Assembly (NCBI RefSeq): GCF_945859825.1
Contig: NZ_CAMAPC010000002.1
Location: 434,001 to 498,000, forward strand
Reading direction: 5' to 3'
Source of the DNA: Pseudoalteromonas holothuriae
GTDB taxonomy: Bacteria > Pseudomonadota > Gammaproteobacteria > Enterobacterales > Alteromonadaceae
DNA length: 64,000 bases
Shown here: positions 9,160-18,680 of the stretch, in pieces
How positions within the stretch are numbered: position 1 is the stretch's first letter
How the letters are laid out: each line of letters starts with the position of its first letter
Position numbers and translations under genes: made by a program
The notes under the pieces: model-generated
Database searches by the model: none
What the model was told of the DNA's origin: nothing
What the model saw: only the letters and a program-made list of their open reading frames with translations

Positions 9160-10287
9160 ATGAAGATCTCCAGTAATTTTGACAGTGGCAATATCAAGGT
9201 GCTTGATTCAAGCGAGCCACTTGATATTCAGTTAGAAATTAATCAAGACAATGAGTCGGAATTTTTCCAGTGGTTTCACTTTCGTCTCGAAAGCACACCG
9301 TTTTTATGTCATAAGTTACATATAAATGGTTTAGACAAGTCTGCTTACCCTGAGGGGTGGGACGACTATCATGCAGTCGCATCTTATGATCGCCAAACTT
9401 GGTTCAGAGTACCGAGTCAGTACGATAATGGTCAATTAGTTATTGATTTTGAACCTGAGTATGCGCATACCTACTTTGCTTATTTTACACCTTATAGTTA
9501 TGAGCGCCATCTAGATTTAGTGTATTGGGCTCAAAGTCACGATATTAGTGACGTTGAGACACTAGGCGAAACTCTAGATGGACGAGATATTAGTTTATTG
9601 ACGATAGGTGAACCCAGCGACGATAAAAAACATATTTGGATAACTGCTCGTCAACACCCCGGTGAAACTATGGCACAGTGGTTTGTTGAGGGGTTATTGC
9701 ATAAACTACTTGATGATGAAGACCCTCATGCTGCTGCATTACTCTCAAAAGCAGTATTTCACATCATACCTAATATGAACCCTGATGGCAGTGTTAGAGG
9801 GCATCTTCGTACCAATGCAGCGGGTGTTAATTTAAATAGAGAATGGCAAACGCCGAGTTTAGAAAAATCACCTGAGGTTTATTATGTATTGAATAAAATG
9901 CATGAAACGGGTGTTGATATGTACTTAGATATCCATGGTGATGAAGCGCTACCATACAATTTTGTAGCTGGTGGTGAAGGTATTCCCAGTTACGATGCAC
10001 GTATTAAAAACCTTGAAGAGGTGTTTAAAAATGCATTGCTCACTATTACACCTGAATTTCAAGATGAATTTGGCTATGATAAAGATGCACCTGGGAAGGC
10101 TAATTTAACTGTTGCTTCAAGTGCAGTTGGCGAGGCATTTAAAGTGTTGGCATTTACCATCGAAATGCCTTTTAAAGATAATGCCAATCTACCGGATCCA
10201 TATTACGGTTGGTCTGACAGACGTTCATATCAATTTGGCCAAGATACATTAGCGGCTATCGTTAGTGTGGTAGATAACTTAAGATAA
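9160..10287 (+). CDS. M14-family zinc carboxypeptidase (cytosolic carboxypeptidase-like)
   Basis: A 375-residue protein without a signal peptide. The N-terminal beta-sandwich domain (about residues 1-125, with FQWFHFRLES) is typical of the AGTPBP1/CCP-like M14 subgroup. The catalytic domain has the zinc motif HPGE (RQHPGETMAQWFVEG, near residue 166), NMNPDGSVRGHLRTNAAGVNLNREW for substrate binding, DIHGDEALPYNF for the third zinc ligand, and FTIEMPFKDN carrying the catalytic Glu. All key residues are present, so an active metallocarboxypeptidase is expected. Bacterial substrates of this subgroup are not well established. It stands alone between two terminators. Confidence 0.85.
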   Translation: MKISSNFDSGNIKVLDSSEPLDIQLEINQDNESEFFQWFHFRLESTPFLCHKLHINGLDKSAYPEGWDDYHAVASYDRQTWFRVPSQYDNGQLVIDFEPEYAHTYFAYFTPYSYERHLDLVYWAQSHDISDVETLGETLDGRDISLLTIGEPSDDKKHIWITARQHPGETMAQWFVEGLLHKLLDDEDPHAAALLSKAVFHIIPNMNPDGSVRGHLRTNAAGVNLNREWQTPSLEKSPEVYYVLNKMHETGVDMYLDIHGDEALPYNFVAGGEGIPSYDARIKNLEEVFKNALLTITPEFQDEFGYDKDAPGKANLTVASSAVGEAFKVLAFTIEMPFKDNANLPDPYYGWSDRRSYQFGQDTLAAIVSVVDNLR

Positions 10288-10297
10288 TAAACAATGC

Positions 10298-10327
10298 AAA
10301 AAGCAACCTTATATATGGTTGCTTTTT
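10298..10327 (+). terminator. Rho-independent terminator after the M14 peptidase gene
   Basis: AAAAAGCAACC-TTATATAT-GGTTGCTTTTT; 11-bp symmetric stem, so it may be bidirectional. Confidence 0.85.
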
Positions 10328-10352
10328 ACGTATAACAACAAGAGGGTGAGTC

Positions 10353-12083
10353 GTGGATGCGTTCGGACAGTTTCTAGATTTTCTAGATAGCATTTTAGGG
10401 GGATCGGCATGGTTCCCGTATGTATTATTAGGTGTAGGATTCTTTTTTACAATTTATCTCAAGTTCCCGCAAGTTCGATACTTCAAACATGCATGTAAAG
10501 TGGTTACTGGTAAGTTTGATAAAAAGGGTAATGAAGGCGATACCACGCATTTCCAAGCATTAGCAACAGCACTATCAGGCACCGTAGGTACTGGTAATAT
10601 CGGTGGTGTTGCGTTGGCAATTTCAATTGGTGGCCCAGCTGCATTATTTTGGATGTGGATGACGGCATTCTTTGGTATGACGACCAAGTTTGTAGAAGTG
10701 ACGTTGTCACATAAATATCGTGTAAAAACAGATGATGGCACTATGGCGGGTGGTCCTATGTATTATATGGATCGCCGCTTGAATATGAAATGGTTGGCTA
10801 TCTTATTTGCCATAGCCACAGTAATTAGTTCGTTTGGTACTGGAAGTTTGCCACAGATCAATAACATAGCTCAGAGTATGGAGGCTACGTTCGGTTTTGA
10901 GCCTTGGCATACTGGTGGTGTGTTGTCGGTGTTACTTGCCTTGGTTATTCTAGGTGGTATTAAACGCATCGCAGCAATTACATCACGTATTGTACCACTG
11001 ATGGCTGCCGTATATATCGTCGGTGCATTGGGTGTGATTCTATACAACATAGAAAATATTGGACCTTCGTTTGCGTCAGTATTTACAAATGCAATGTCTG
11101 GCTCTGCAGCGGCAGGTGGATTCCTCGGGGCATCATTTGCCTATGCGTTTAACCGCGGCGTTAACAGAGGGTTATTTTCAAATGAAGCTGGTCAAGGCTC
11201 TGCACCAATAGCCCACGCATCGGCCAAAGCTGATGAGCCAGTATCAGAGGGTATGGTATCAATTCTTGAACCATTTATTGATACTATTATTATTTGCACG
11301 ATCACTGGTCTCGTTATTTTATCGTCAGGTGTGTGGTCAGAAAAATTCGATACGCAATTTGAGCGTTCATCTATGACTATTATTCAAGGTCAATATAGTG
11401 AGGGTAACGCGCAACAAAGGGAGTCTCTTTATCAATATCTAAATGGTGGTAAAGAACATGACATTGAGCTTTACAATGGCAATATTGAGGTGGCTCAAGG
11501 TAAAGCCCTGAGTAATGATTTTACTATTCTTCACTCTCGCTCAATTGGTGAAGATATTAGCTTTGGCATTACTGAGCGTCATGTGTATACCGGCATTGTC
11601 GAAGTTAAGAATGGCCGATTGGTTGATAATAGCATTAGTATTCGTGGTAAATCGTTGGTGCATTCAGCAGAGTTGACCACAAAGGCGTTTACCCGAGGCT
11701 TTTTTGGTGACAGTGGGCAATATATTGTTTCCATTGGTTTACTTATGTTTGCATTTTCAACTGCAATTGCTTGGTCTTACTATGGTGACCGTGCGATGAT
11801 TTACTTGCTTGGTAGTCGCTCTGTCATGCCTTATCGGGTATTTTATGTGGCAGGTTTCTTTTGGGCATCATTTGCAGATACCACATTAGTTTGGAAGCTA
11901 GCTGCGGTTGCTATCGTCGTGATGACCTTACCTAACTTGTTTGGTATTTTCTTACTACGTAAAGAAATGAAAGAGTCAGTTGATGATTATTGGAAGAAAT
12001 TTAACTCAGAGCATAATGCTGATGACCAAAACCCAAACAAAGGTGATGATAAAAGCAGCATGCGGGTAAACGAGTCTAATTGA
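10353..12083 (+). CDS. Sodium:alanine/glycine symporter (AGCS family) with an extra soluble insert
   Basis: A 576-residue inner-membrane symporter importing alanine or glycine with Na+. GTG start at 10353 after AGAGGG. Family signatures: the N-terminal [20 protein letters not shown], the sodium-site region [30 protein letters not shown], and [22 protein letters not shown]. Typical members are about 450-500 residues. Here roughly 100 polar residues (about 330-440, from the [11 protein letters not shown] region to [14 protein letters not shown]) separate two membrane segments, where the family normally has a short loop. The C-terminal tail is hydrophilic and acidic. A terminator follows. Confidence 0.9.
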   Translation: MDAFGQFLDFLDSILGGSAWFPYVLLGVGFFFTIYLKFPQVRYFKHACKVVTGKFDKKGNEGDTTHFQALATALSGTVGTGNIGGVALAISIGGPAALFWMWMTAFFGMTTKFVEVTLSHKYRVKTDDGTMAGGPMYYMDRRLNMKWLAILFAIATVISSFGTGSLPQINNIAQSMEATFGFEPWHTGGVLSVLLALVILGGIKRIAAITSRIVPLMAAVYIVGALGVILYNIENIGPSFASVFTNAMSGSAAAGGFLGASFAYAFNRGVNRGLFSNEAGQGSAPIAHASAKADEPVSEGMVSILEPFIDTIIICTITGLVILSSGVWSEKFDTQFERSSMTIIQGQYSEGNAQQRESLYQYLNGGKEHDIELYNGNIEVAQGKALSNDFTILHSRSIGEDISFGITERHVYTGIVEVKNGRLVDNSISIRGKSLVHSAELTTKAFTRGFFGDSGQYIVSIGLLMFAFSTAIAWSYYGDRAMIYLLGSRSVMPYRVFYVAGFFWASFADTTLVWKLAAVAIVVMTLPNLFGIFLLRKEMKESVDDYWKKFNSEHNADDQNPNKGDDKSSMRVNESN

Positions 12084-12110
12084 ACAAAGACATTCGATTA
12101 GAAAGCGAGT

Positions 12111-12139
12111 AAAATGGCGCCCACAATGGGCGCTTTTTT
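12111..12139 (+). terminator. Rho-independent terminator after the AGCS gene
   Basis: GGCGCCCA-CAA-TGGGCGC followed by TTTTTT (stem about 7-8 bp, GC-rich). Confidence 0.85.
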
Positions 12140-12160
12140 GTAGCATTTGGAGAGTTATTT

Positions 12161-12487
12161 ATGGCAATTGTACAATGTCCCGGTTGCAGCAAATCTATTT
12201 CAAATAAAAATACGGTATGCCCGAACTGCCAAATGCAGTTAGGTGAAATGACGGCTGAACAAATTGAACGCCTTGCAAGTAGAAAGCGTATCAGTAAACA
12301 GCAAAAATTTATTAATCACTCATTTTTAGCATTAATTTTGTTCTTGGGTGGTTTTTTTTATATGTATTGGCGTCAACCCGAACCCGGTTCACTTCAGATG
12401 ATGGCAGCCCAAGGAGCAATCGCGACTGGTTGTGTGTGGTATTTGGTTAACCGTGTAATTTTGATATATCTGAAAAAGAAAAAGTAG
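12161..12487 (+). CDS. Small zinc-ribbon membrane protein
   Basis: A 108-residue protein with an N-terminal zinc ribbon (CPGCSKSISNKNTVCPNC, residues 6-23), a charged helix, then two hydrophobic segments (FLALILFLGGFFYMYW and a second near residues 80-100) and a KKKK tail. Cytoplasmic zinc ribbon plus two TM helices is the likely topology. It begins the cluster with yeaC (2-nt gap) and the DUF349 gene. I do not recognise a specific family or function. Confidence 0.65.
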   Translation: MAIVQCPGCSKSISNKNTVCPNCQMQLGEMTAEQIERLASRKRISKQQKFINHSFLALILFLGGFFYMYWRQPEPGSLQMMAAQGAIATGCVWYLVNRVILIYLKKKK

Positions 12488-12489
12488 CG

Positions 12490-12771
12490 ATGAATATTGA
12501 TAATTTGGTAAATAGCATTACTCCAGATGTGTTTGAACGTTTGCAATATGGTGCATCAACGGGCAAATGGCCTGATGGCACGGTGCTCAGTGAAGCGCAA
12601 AAAGCGCAAACGGTACAATTGGTAATGCTGTATCAGGCCAAAGTAGCAAAAAGTAATGAGCAATTTACTGTTAATGAACGTGGCGAAATGGTTCAAAAAT
12701 CAAAACGTGAGTTACAACAAGAATTTAAAACCCAAAATGAAATAGCTAGGTTCAGCGAAAATGATCTTTAA
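12490..12771 (+). CDS. yeaC: YeaC/DUF1315 family protein
   Basis: A 93-residue soluble protein whose N-terminus (MNIDNLVNSITPDVFERLQYG, then GKWPDGTVLSEAQK) and middle (VQLVMLYQAK, NERGEMVQKSK) match the conserved DUF1315 pattern of E. coli YeaC. The molecular function is not established. It overlaps the next gene by 11 nt, which implies translational coupling with the DUF349 protein. Confidence 0.8.
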   Translation: MNIDNLVNSITPDVFERLQYGASTGKWPDGTVLSEAQKAQTVQLVMLYQAKVAKSNEQFTVNERGEMVQKSKRELQQEFKTQNEIARFSENDL

Positions 12772-15442
12772 ACACCTTTTTACCCCGAAGTGGAAGCACC
12801 CAAAAACAGCGGTGCGTCTAGCCGCAGTTGATAAACTAGATACCGGGAAAGATGCCGAGGTATTGCAGACTTTAGCGCTTAAGGATAGCTCAGCAGAAAT
12901 TCGTAAAAAAGCGTTGCACAAAGTTAATAACTTAGTGCTGTGGTGGCAAGCTTATAAACAAGATCAAAGTCTGAAAGAGCTTGCTGAACAACAAATATCC
13001 AGTGCTGTGCTAAATAAAAATGAGGCGTTATCCGATGATATTCGCTGCGAGTATATAGATAAATATGCATCAGCAAAACTACTAGAGAAATTAGCTTTTT
13101 CAGAAAAAGAGATTCAGATCAAAGTCAAATTACTTAAGCGTTTGGCAAATGCAAAGTTAATAGAGCGGGCTTTTAAAGATGGCGAAGAAGAGTTACAAGT
13201 TGCATTGCTGCCTTTAATTGAGCAGTACCAGTTAGATAAAACCGTTCTTAAAAGTGCTCATAACGCGGCTAAGACGCACATTACTAATCGCATTGAGCAG
13301 CAACGTTTAGCTAAAGAAATGCCAACCCAAGTTGAGCAGCAGACCAAAGTCGTGTTGGCCAAGCTCAATGCTTTGCGTGAAAAGACGCAATACTTGCAAG
13401 TTGAAGAGCAATCAACTGCCCTGCTCAAGCAGTGGCAAGAAATAGAACTAAAATGGTTAAATGAAGATACCATTGCTACGGTGGATGAAAAGTTTAATCG
13501 CATCAATGAAAAGTTAACTCAACATTTAGCCAAGCTTAAGCATGATTTTGATACACAGCAAGCATATGAGCAGGCATTGCAAGCTAAAGCAAGCTTTATA
13601 AGCCAAATGATAGAGGCAGTGGCGCGTGCCGAGAAGCAATTAGCAGCAGCCATTGAAGCGCTTGAAGAGCAGCAAACATCCGCTCTTGCTGACATGCTCA
13701 GTGATTTAAGAGCACAGATAACGCAAAGTGAATTTAGTGACTCGAAAGAGTTGCTTACATTGAGTAAGCAAGTTGATAGCCTGACTGAACAGTTGGCGAA
13801 GCTTCCTGAGCTTATCGCTGCTAACACATTGATGCAAAAAAATCTTGATGAGTTGGAGCAGGTTACACCTGCACAAGATATTACACAGTTAGATGCTGTA
13901 TTAATGGCACAAAAAGCAGCGTATGAACAATGTAAAACTACATTACGCAAACTACCGACGAGTTTGCATAAACAGGCATCAGCGCGTTTAAATGCTTTGA
14001 GCAAGCAGTTTAAGCAGGATGTCTCACCGTTAGTAGATGAGCAGCAAAACCAGCTAAAGCAAGCAAGACGAAAGGCTAAAGACGTGCAAAGGCTTATCGA
14101 TCAAGGTCGTTTTAATGTCGCGTTTGGTGTATTTAATGGCTTTTTAGAGCACTATGAGAAACTAACTGAATACAATCAGCAAAGTATTGAAAAGTTGCAC
14201 AGTAGTTTAAATGACGCATTGAAAGAGGTGCGTGATTGGCAGAAATACGCAGCAACGCCTAAACGTGCTGAGTTACTATTACTACTTGATGAAAAACTTA
14301 TACAAACTGATATTGACCCTAAAGAGCGAGCGAAAGAAGTTAAATTGCTCAGAGCTCGTTGGAACGAATTAGGCCGTATAGATACAGATGAAGAAAAAGC
14401 TCAGGCAACCTTGTTCGATGAAAAAATAGAGTTGTTATTTGCACCATGTCGTGAATTCTTTGCGCAGCAGGAACGCCAACGCGATGAAGCTAAAAAATCG
14501 AGAACGCTTATTATTGAGCAAATGCAAGAACTTGGTCTTCAAGATACGCAACAGCAGGTATTTGATTGGCGACAATATGAAAGCCAATTCAATCGTATAG
14601 CAAAGCAATGGCGCTCAGCTGGCAGTGTTGATGGCGCAGTGTATAAAACACTCAATAATGAATATCGCAGCAATTATAATGTGGTGAATGATCGTTTAAA
14701 GGCCTACCACCAAAGTAATGCAGTATTGAAACAACAGCTTGTTGAGCAAGCGCAGCAGCAGCTTGAATTAGATGACCTCGCTTCAGCGTGTGAGCAACTT
14801 AAAGAGCTTCAAAAACAATGGCAAACGATTGGTTTTGCAGGCTCTAAACAAGAGCATACTTTATGGCAAAACTTTAGAGCACATAACGATGCGGTGTTTG
14901 TTAAACGAAGTGAGCAATTTGAATTACAAAAGCAGCAGCAATCTGAACAAGAAACTCAACAGCAGGCTCAGTTAGATGCTTTGGCATCACAACTACATAA
15001 CGACTTATCAGAGCAAGAGCTTGAACAACTTACTGCAAAAGTTTCTGAATTACGCTTATTGCCTAGCATGAAAAAGCTCCAAGCAGCTTTAGTAGATAAA
15101 ACTGCACAGCTTAAGCAAAAGCTAGCGGTAAAAAAAGATCAGCAAAAATATGATGTTCTTATTGCAGCCATAGAGCATGGTGCGCCACTTCCTGAAGCTT
15201 GGCAACAAGCTAAAAGTACAAGTAAGCTTACGGGTGAGCAACTATTACTTCGTTTAGAAATTCTGGCAGAAGTTAGCTCCCCGGCCGAGTTGAAATCTCG
15301 TCGTATGGCTGAGCAAGTTGCCTTATTGGATGCAAAATTGCAGGGCGAAAAAGTCAGTTTTAAGCAGTGTTTGCTTGATTACTTTAGTGTTTGTAATGGT
15401 CAAGTTGATAGCAATAGAGTGATTGCTATTTTAAAACGTTAG
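12761..15442 (+). CDS. DUF349-repeat coiled-coil protein
   Basis: An 893-residue cytoplasmic protein, overwhelmingly helical and rich in Gln, Glu, Lys and Ala. The N-terminus (about 1-130) resembles HEAT-like helices (VRLAAVDKLDTGKDAEVLQTL). Long coiled coils follow, then at least three DUF349 repeats in the second half, recognisable by the W-x-x-[LA]-G pattern with trailing helices: RWNELGRIDTDEEKA, QWRSAGSVDGAVYK and QWQTIGFAGSKQEH. Proteins of this type occur in many gammaproteobacteria; their function is unclear. The start overlaps yeaC. A symmetric terminator separates it from the convergent TonB receptor gene. Confidence 0.8.
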   Translation: MIFKHLFTPKWKHPKTAVRLAAVDKLDTGKDAEVLQTLALKDSSAEIRKKALHKVNNLVLWWQAYKQDQSLKELAEQQISSAVLNKNEALSDDIRCEYIDKYASAKLLEKLAFSEKEIQIKVKLLKRLANAKLIERAFKDGEEELQVALLPLIEQYQLDKTVLKSAHNAAKTHITNRIEQQRLAKEMPTQVEQQTKVVLAKLNALREKTQYLQVEEQSTALLKQWQEIELKWLNEDTIATVDEKFNRINEKLTQHLAKLKHDFDTQQAYEQALQAKASFISQMIEAVARAEKQLAAAIEALEEQQTSALADMLSDLRAQITQSEFSDSKELLTLSKQVDSLTEQLAKLPELIAANTLMQKNLDELEQVTPAQDITQLDAVLMAQKAAYEQCKTTLRKLPTSLHKQASARLNALSKQFKQDVSPLVDEQQNQLKQARRKAKDVQRLIDQGRFNVAFGVFNGFLEHYEKLTEYNQQSIEKLHSSLNDALKEVRDWQKYAATPKRAELLLLLDEKLIQTDIDPKERAKEVKLLRARWNELGRIDTDEEKAQATLFDEKIELLFAPCREFFAQQERQRDEAKKSRTLIIEQMQELGLQDTQQQVFDWRQYESQFNRIAKQWRSAGSVDGAVYKTLNNEYRSNYNVVNDRLKAYHQSNAVLKQQLVEQAQQQLELDDLASACEQLKELQKQWQTIGFAGSKQEHTLWQNFRAHNDAVFVKRSEQFELQKQQQSEQETQQQAQLDALASQLHNDLSEQELEQLTAKVSELRLLPSMKKLQAALVDKTAQLKQKLAVKKDQQKYDVLIAAIEHGAPLPEAWQQAKSTSKLTGEQLLLRLEILAEVSSPAELKSRRMAEQVALLDAKLQGEKVSFKQCLLDYFSVCNGQVDSNRVIAILKR

Positions 15443-15460
15443 CTTAGTTTTACGAAATCC

Positions 15461-15497
15461 AATAAAAAATCCGATGTAATGCATCGGATTTTTTATT
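15461..15497. terminator. Bidirectional terminator between convergent genes
   Basis: AATAAAAAATCCGATG, short loop, CATCGGATTTTTTATT: long symmetric hairpin with A-run and T-run, serving the DUF349 gene and the receptor gene. Confidence 0.9.
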
Positions 15498-15519
15498 GTC
15501 TTCAGTATCTTTTTGGATT

Positions 15520-17883
15520 TTAGAAGAAAATATAATCTAAGCGTACAGCTAGAGTTCTACCGGGTAAAAACTCGATATATTTCTGCGCTGTTGCACTATC
15601 GCTTCGACTTCTGTCCTTTTGATATTTAACCGCATCATTATTAAAAATATTGTTAAGGTGAACGCTAAGTTTTACGTTGTCATTTAGCTCATAGCGTGTA
15701 GATAAGTTAAACACCTCATAACTAGGTACTTTATCGCCATCTTTAGTATCAAAATGTGTTTGATATTTACCATAGGCACTCATATCAGCACGAATAAAAG
15801 CCGGACGACCTCTAAATTCAAACTCTTGATCAAGCGCAATGTAGGCATTATATTTAGGTACTAAGGTCATTTCATCGCCTTTGCTACCACCAATAGAGTC
15901 ATTGTCTTGCGTAAGCTCCGATTTTGTATACGAAGCATTAAAGATAAGTGATAAATTATCAGTTAGGTTGGCTTTTGACTCAAACTCAAGACCACGAGAT
16001 TGTGCAGCACCGGCATTAGCTGTATAACTAAAACCACAGGTATTCATGTAAATACTGGTTTTAATATTGGTCCAGTCAATGTGATACAGAGCAGAGCTAA
16101 AACTAAAGCGACCATTAAACAACGATGCCTTAACTCCCAGCTCATAGTTATCGATGGAATCAGAAGTATATCTATCTTTGCGTTTACTGGCTTTAGGGTC
16201 ATCTATACATGATTGGGCGAGGGGCCCGTTGTTACCGCCAGGGCGATACCCTTCAGAGTAAAGCGCATAAACTGAATAGTATTGTTCTGGGCGCCAAGAT
16301 GCACTAAATTTATAACGATTACCATTTTCTTGACCTTGTGTTAGTGTTAATTCTTCAGACCAAACCCCTGCGGTTTCACTGTGGCTATAGTCTTCTAAGT
16401 CAAAACGGCGTACACCCGCGTTTAGCTCTATTTCACCTAACTTTTGTGTTTGAAAGGTATAACTCACATCAGCAAACAGGGCTTGTTCTTCTTCCCAAGC
16501 ACTAAAGCGGTGTAGGTTCCAGATTTTTGCTGGGTCGCCAAATTTATCGATGCCTATTTGACGGGCATCTACTTCCCACCAATATTCAGCTGCGGCAGAA
16601 ACGTGGTCACCTAACTCCAAATATTGCCATTGGTAATCTGGAGTGTTTGGCTCTTTGGTTTTGTCATAGAAAAAACCGAGAGTCCAACTTAGGGGGCTAT
16701 TTAAATCAATGTTCTGTAATCTAAATTCATGCGTTGTGCGCTCATATTCATCATGGGTAATAATCCAAGTTTTGAACATATCTGCCGCGTCAAGGCGCGA
16801 CCAGTCATCTAGATAATGCGTTTCGTATTCACGATAAGAGCCGGTATAAGTCAGCGAGGCAATATTAGCAATGTTATCTACATTGACCGTGACAGAGAAT
16901 AGGTCGAACTTTTCTTCTTCCCAATAATCAAAGGTGTTGTACACTGAGTACCTATCAACAGCTCCCGTTACAAATTCACTACCTTGAACACAACGCACAC
17001 GTCCCCAACTCGGGTCGCATTCGTTCCAGCTATCAGATACGTCATAGCCATATTTAGCTTTTTCATTGTTTTGATAATTTAAGCTATAGAAGCCACCTGG
17101 TTTTGATGTGTCACCTAACGGAGAACCTTGTGGGTTTCGCTCATCTCGAACGTATGCAAAGTTAACCGTTGTGCCATCTACGGGTTGCCAAAGTAGTTGA
17201 GTACGCACGAAGCTGGTTTTTTTATCGCTTTGCACACCCGTAGCTTTGTTAACCATAGGTCGCATATCATTTGTGATATTACCGTTAATGCGCATTGCTA
17301 GCGTATCGGTCACAAGGGGAATGTTTACGCCAAGAGACATACTACTGTCATAGCCATCAACATCTTTTTCTGCAGCACCTTGTATAGTACCAAACAGTTC
17401 AAACTCGTTTAAGCGAGGTTTTTTGGTGATAACACGTACAGTCCCACCGATAGCGTTAGAGCCATATAGTGTGCCTTGTGGACCGCGTAATATTTCTACC
17501 CGTTCGATATCGGCTAAATTTGTAAATTCATAGGGAATATCATCGGTAAATATGGCGGTTGTATCAGGAGTGGTATCATTACCGCCACTTAAACCACGTA
17601 AAATAAGTTGATTTCTCGGTGCTGCGGCACCAGCAAGCGTGCGATAAATATCACTGGCATCTAAGTAATTCCGATTACTCATTTCAGCGGCTGAAACCGC
17701 AGAGACACTCATAGGTATTTCAAGAATCGACTCGACTTTTTTACGAGAGGTAACCGTAATGACCTCTAATTGTTCTTGTTCAATGGTACTTGCCTGTGCC
17801 AGCGAACTAGTAGGTAGCCAGCACAGAGCACTAATAATTGCAGTGCTAATTAAGCTTATATTTGGTAATTTGTTGTTATGCAT
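15520..17883 (-). CDS. TonB-dependent outer-membrane receptor
   Basis: A 787-residue outer-membrane receptor. A signal peptide (about residues 1-31, ending SSLAQAS) is followed by a TonB-box-like EVITVTSRK. The plug domain carries IFTDDIPYEFTNLADIERVE and the hallmark LRGPQGTLYGSNAIGGTVRVITKKP. A 22-strand barrel follows, ending with LPGRTLAVRLDYIFF (C-terminal aromatic residue for BAM recognition). Sequence character is that of the broad FecA/iron-siderophore-like group often found in Alteromonadales, but the ligand cannot be deduced: no siderophore, haem or sugar genes adjoin it. A Fur-box-like sequence just upstream favours an iron-related role. A paired cysteine (CDPSWGRVRC) sits in an extracellular-loop region. 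Confidence 0.88.
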   Translation of the reverse strand: MHNNKLPNISLISTAIISALCWLPTSSLAQASTIEQEQLEVITVTSRKKVESILEIPMSVSAVSAAEMSNRNYLDASDIYRTLAGAAAPRNQLILRGLSGGNDTTPDTTAIFTDDIPYEFTNLADIERVEILRGPQGTLYGSNAIGGTVRVITKKPRLNEFELFGTIQGAAEKDVDGYDSSMSLGVNIPLVTDTLAMRINGNITNDMRPMVNKATGVQSDKKTSFVRTQLLWQPVDGTTVNFAYVRDERNPQGSPLGDTSKPGGFYSLNYQNNEKAKYGYDVSDSWNECDPSWGRVRCVQGSEFVTGAVDRYSVYNTFDYWEEEKFDLFSVTVNVDNIANIASLTYTGSYREYETHYLDDWSRLDAADMFKTWIITHDEYERTTHEFRLQNIDLNSPLSWTLGFFYDKTKEPNTPDYQWQYLELGDHVSAAAEYWWEVDARQIGIDKFGDPAKIWNLHRFSAWEEEQALFADVSYTFQTQKLGEIELNAGVRRFDLEDYSHSETAGVWSEELTLTQGQENGNRYKFSASWRPEQYYSVYALYSEGYRPGGNNGPLAQSCIDDPKASKRKDRYTSDSIDNYELGVKASLFNGRFSFSSALYHIDWTNIKTSIYMNTCGFSYTANAGAAQSRGLEFESKANLTDNLSLIFNASYTKSELTQDNDSIGGSKGDEMTLVPKYNAYIALDQEFEFRGRPAFIRADMSAYGKYQTHFDTKDGDKVPSYEVFNLSTRYELNDNVKLSVHLNNIFNNDAVKYQKDRSRSDSATAQKYIEFLPGRTLAVRLDYIFF

Positions 17884-17904
17884 GTATTTTCCCTATAAAT
17901 AATA

Positions 17905-17919
17905 TGATAATTATTGTGC
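17905..17919 (-). promoter_or_regulatory. Fur-box-like sequence upstream of the TonB receptor
   Basis: TGATAATTATTGTGC resembles the 7-1-7 Fur consensus (TGATAATnATTATCA), with most mismatches in the distal half, about 22-36 nt upstream of the receptor start codon. The AT-rich context raises the chance of a fortuitous match. Confidence 0.35.
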
Positions 17920-18142
17920 AGGGAAGGGTATGTTAATTTTTCAACCTAAACAATGTTATTTTGTTACGGATTGAGTAAAAAAACTGATATTTCGTAATAA
18001 TGAACAAGTGAGTTACCAAAAAAATTTTAAATTATTAATATGGTGATACTAAAGCTATGAAATTATTAACTATTTTAAATTAGGACTTAAAAAGGATTTA
18101 AGTCCATCAGTATAGAATATTATATCTACATATTGTCGACTG

Positions 18143-18571
18143 TTAGCCAACTATCAGTTCTACAGCAATATTGCCTCTCGTTGCATTTGAATAAGGGCAT
18201 ACTTGATGCGCTTTTTCAACAAGTTGCGTCGCTGTGTCTTTATCCATATTAGGGATAGTTACGGTAAGCTTTACAGCAATACCAAAACCACCTTCAATAG
18301 CGCCAATATCTACTTGAGAGTCAATTTTGGTATCGACAGGCAGCGATTGTTTATTTTGCCCAGAGACAAACTTTAACGCACCAATAAAGCAAGCTGCATA
18401 TCCTGCTGCAAATAATTGCTCTGGATTAGTACCAGCGCCATCATCACCACCTAGCCCCTTTGGAGTTGAAAGCTTCACATCCAAACGGCCATCATTTGAT
18501 TTGGCTGTGCCTTCACGACCCCCAGTTGCACTCGCTTGGGCTGAATAGGCGACTGATTGTAATTGATTCAT
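18143..18571 (-). CDS. ohr: Organic hydroperoxide resistance protein Ohr (OsmC superfamily)
   Basis: A 142-residue thiol peroxidase reducing organic and lipid hydroperoxides. The two catalytic cysteines are both present: Cys61 in AAGYAACFIGAL and Cys125 in HQVCPYSNATRGN. The signature GGREGTAKSNDGRLDVKLSTP and GAGTNPEQLFAAGYA distinguish Ohr from OsmC. It is divergent from the MarR-type regulator at 18681, with the shared control region carrying two near-identical palindromes. In the Ohr/OhrR paradigm the regulator represses ohr until oxidised by peroxide. Confidence 0.95.
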   Translation of the reverse strand: MNQLQSVAYSAQASATGGREGTAKSNDGRLDVKLSTPKGLGGDDGAGTNPEQLFAAGYAACFIGALKFVSGQNKQSLPVDTKIDSQVDIGAIEGGFGIAVKLTVTIPNMDKDTATQLVEKAHQVCPYSNATRGNIAVELIVG

Positions 18572-18598
18572 TATTTTCTCCTAGTTGGTTGCATTTAG

Positions 18599-18654
18599 TT
18601 TGCATGCAAAGTATATGTGACATTAAAATAATTTGCAAATACTTTGCGTGCAAA
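18599..18654. promoter_or_regulatory. Paired OhrR operator palindromes
   Basis: TTTGCATGCAAAGTAT at 18599-18614 and ATACTTTGCGTGCAAA at 18639-18654 are inverted copies of one 16-mer with a single difference. Each contains the near-palindrome TTTGC[AG]TGCAAA. A third palindrome, ATTTGCAAAT, lies at 18631-18640. TTGCA/TGCAA dyads are typical of proteobacterial OhrR sites. Centres are 44 bp apart. Confidence 0.75.
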
Positions 18655-18680
18655 ATAAAATAAGCCTAGAGGTAAATATT

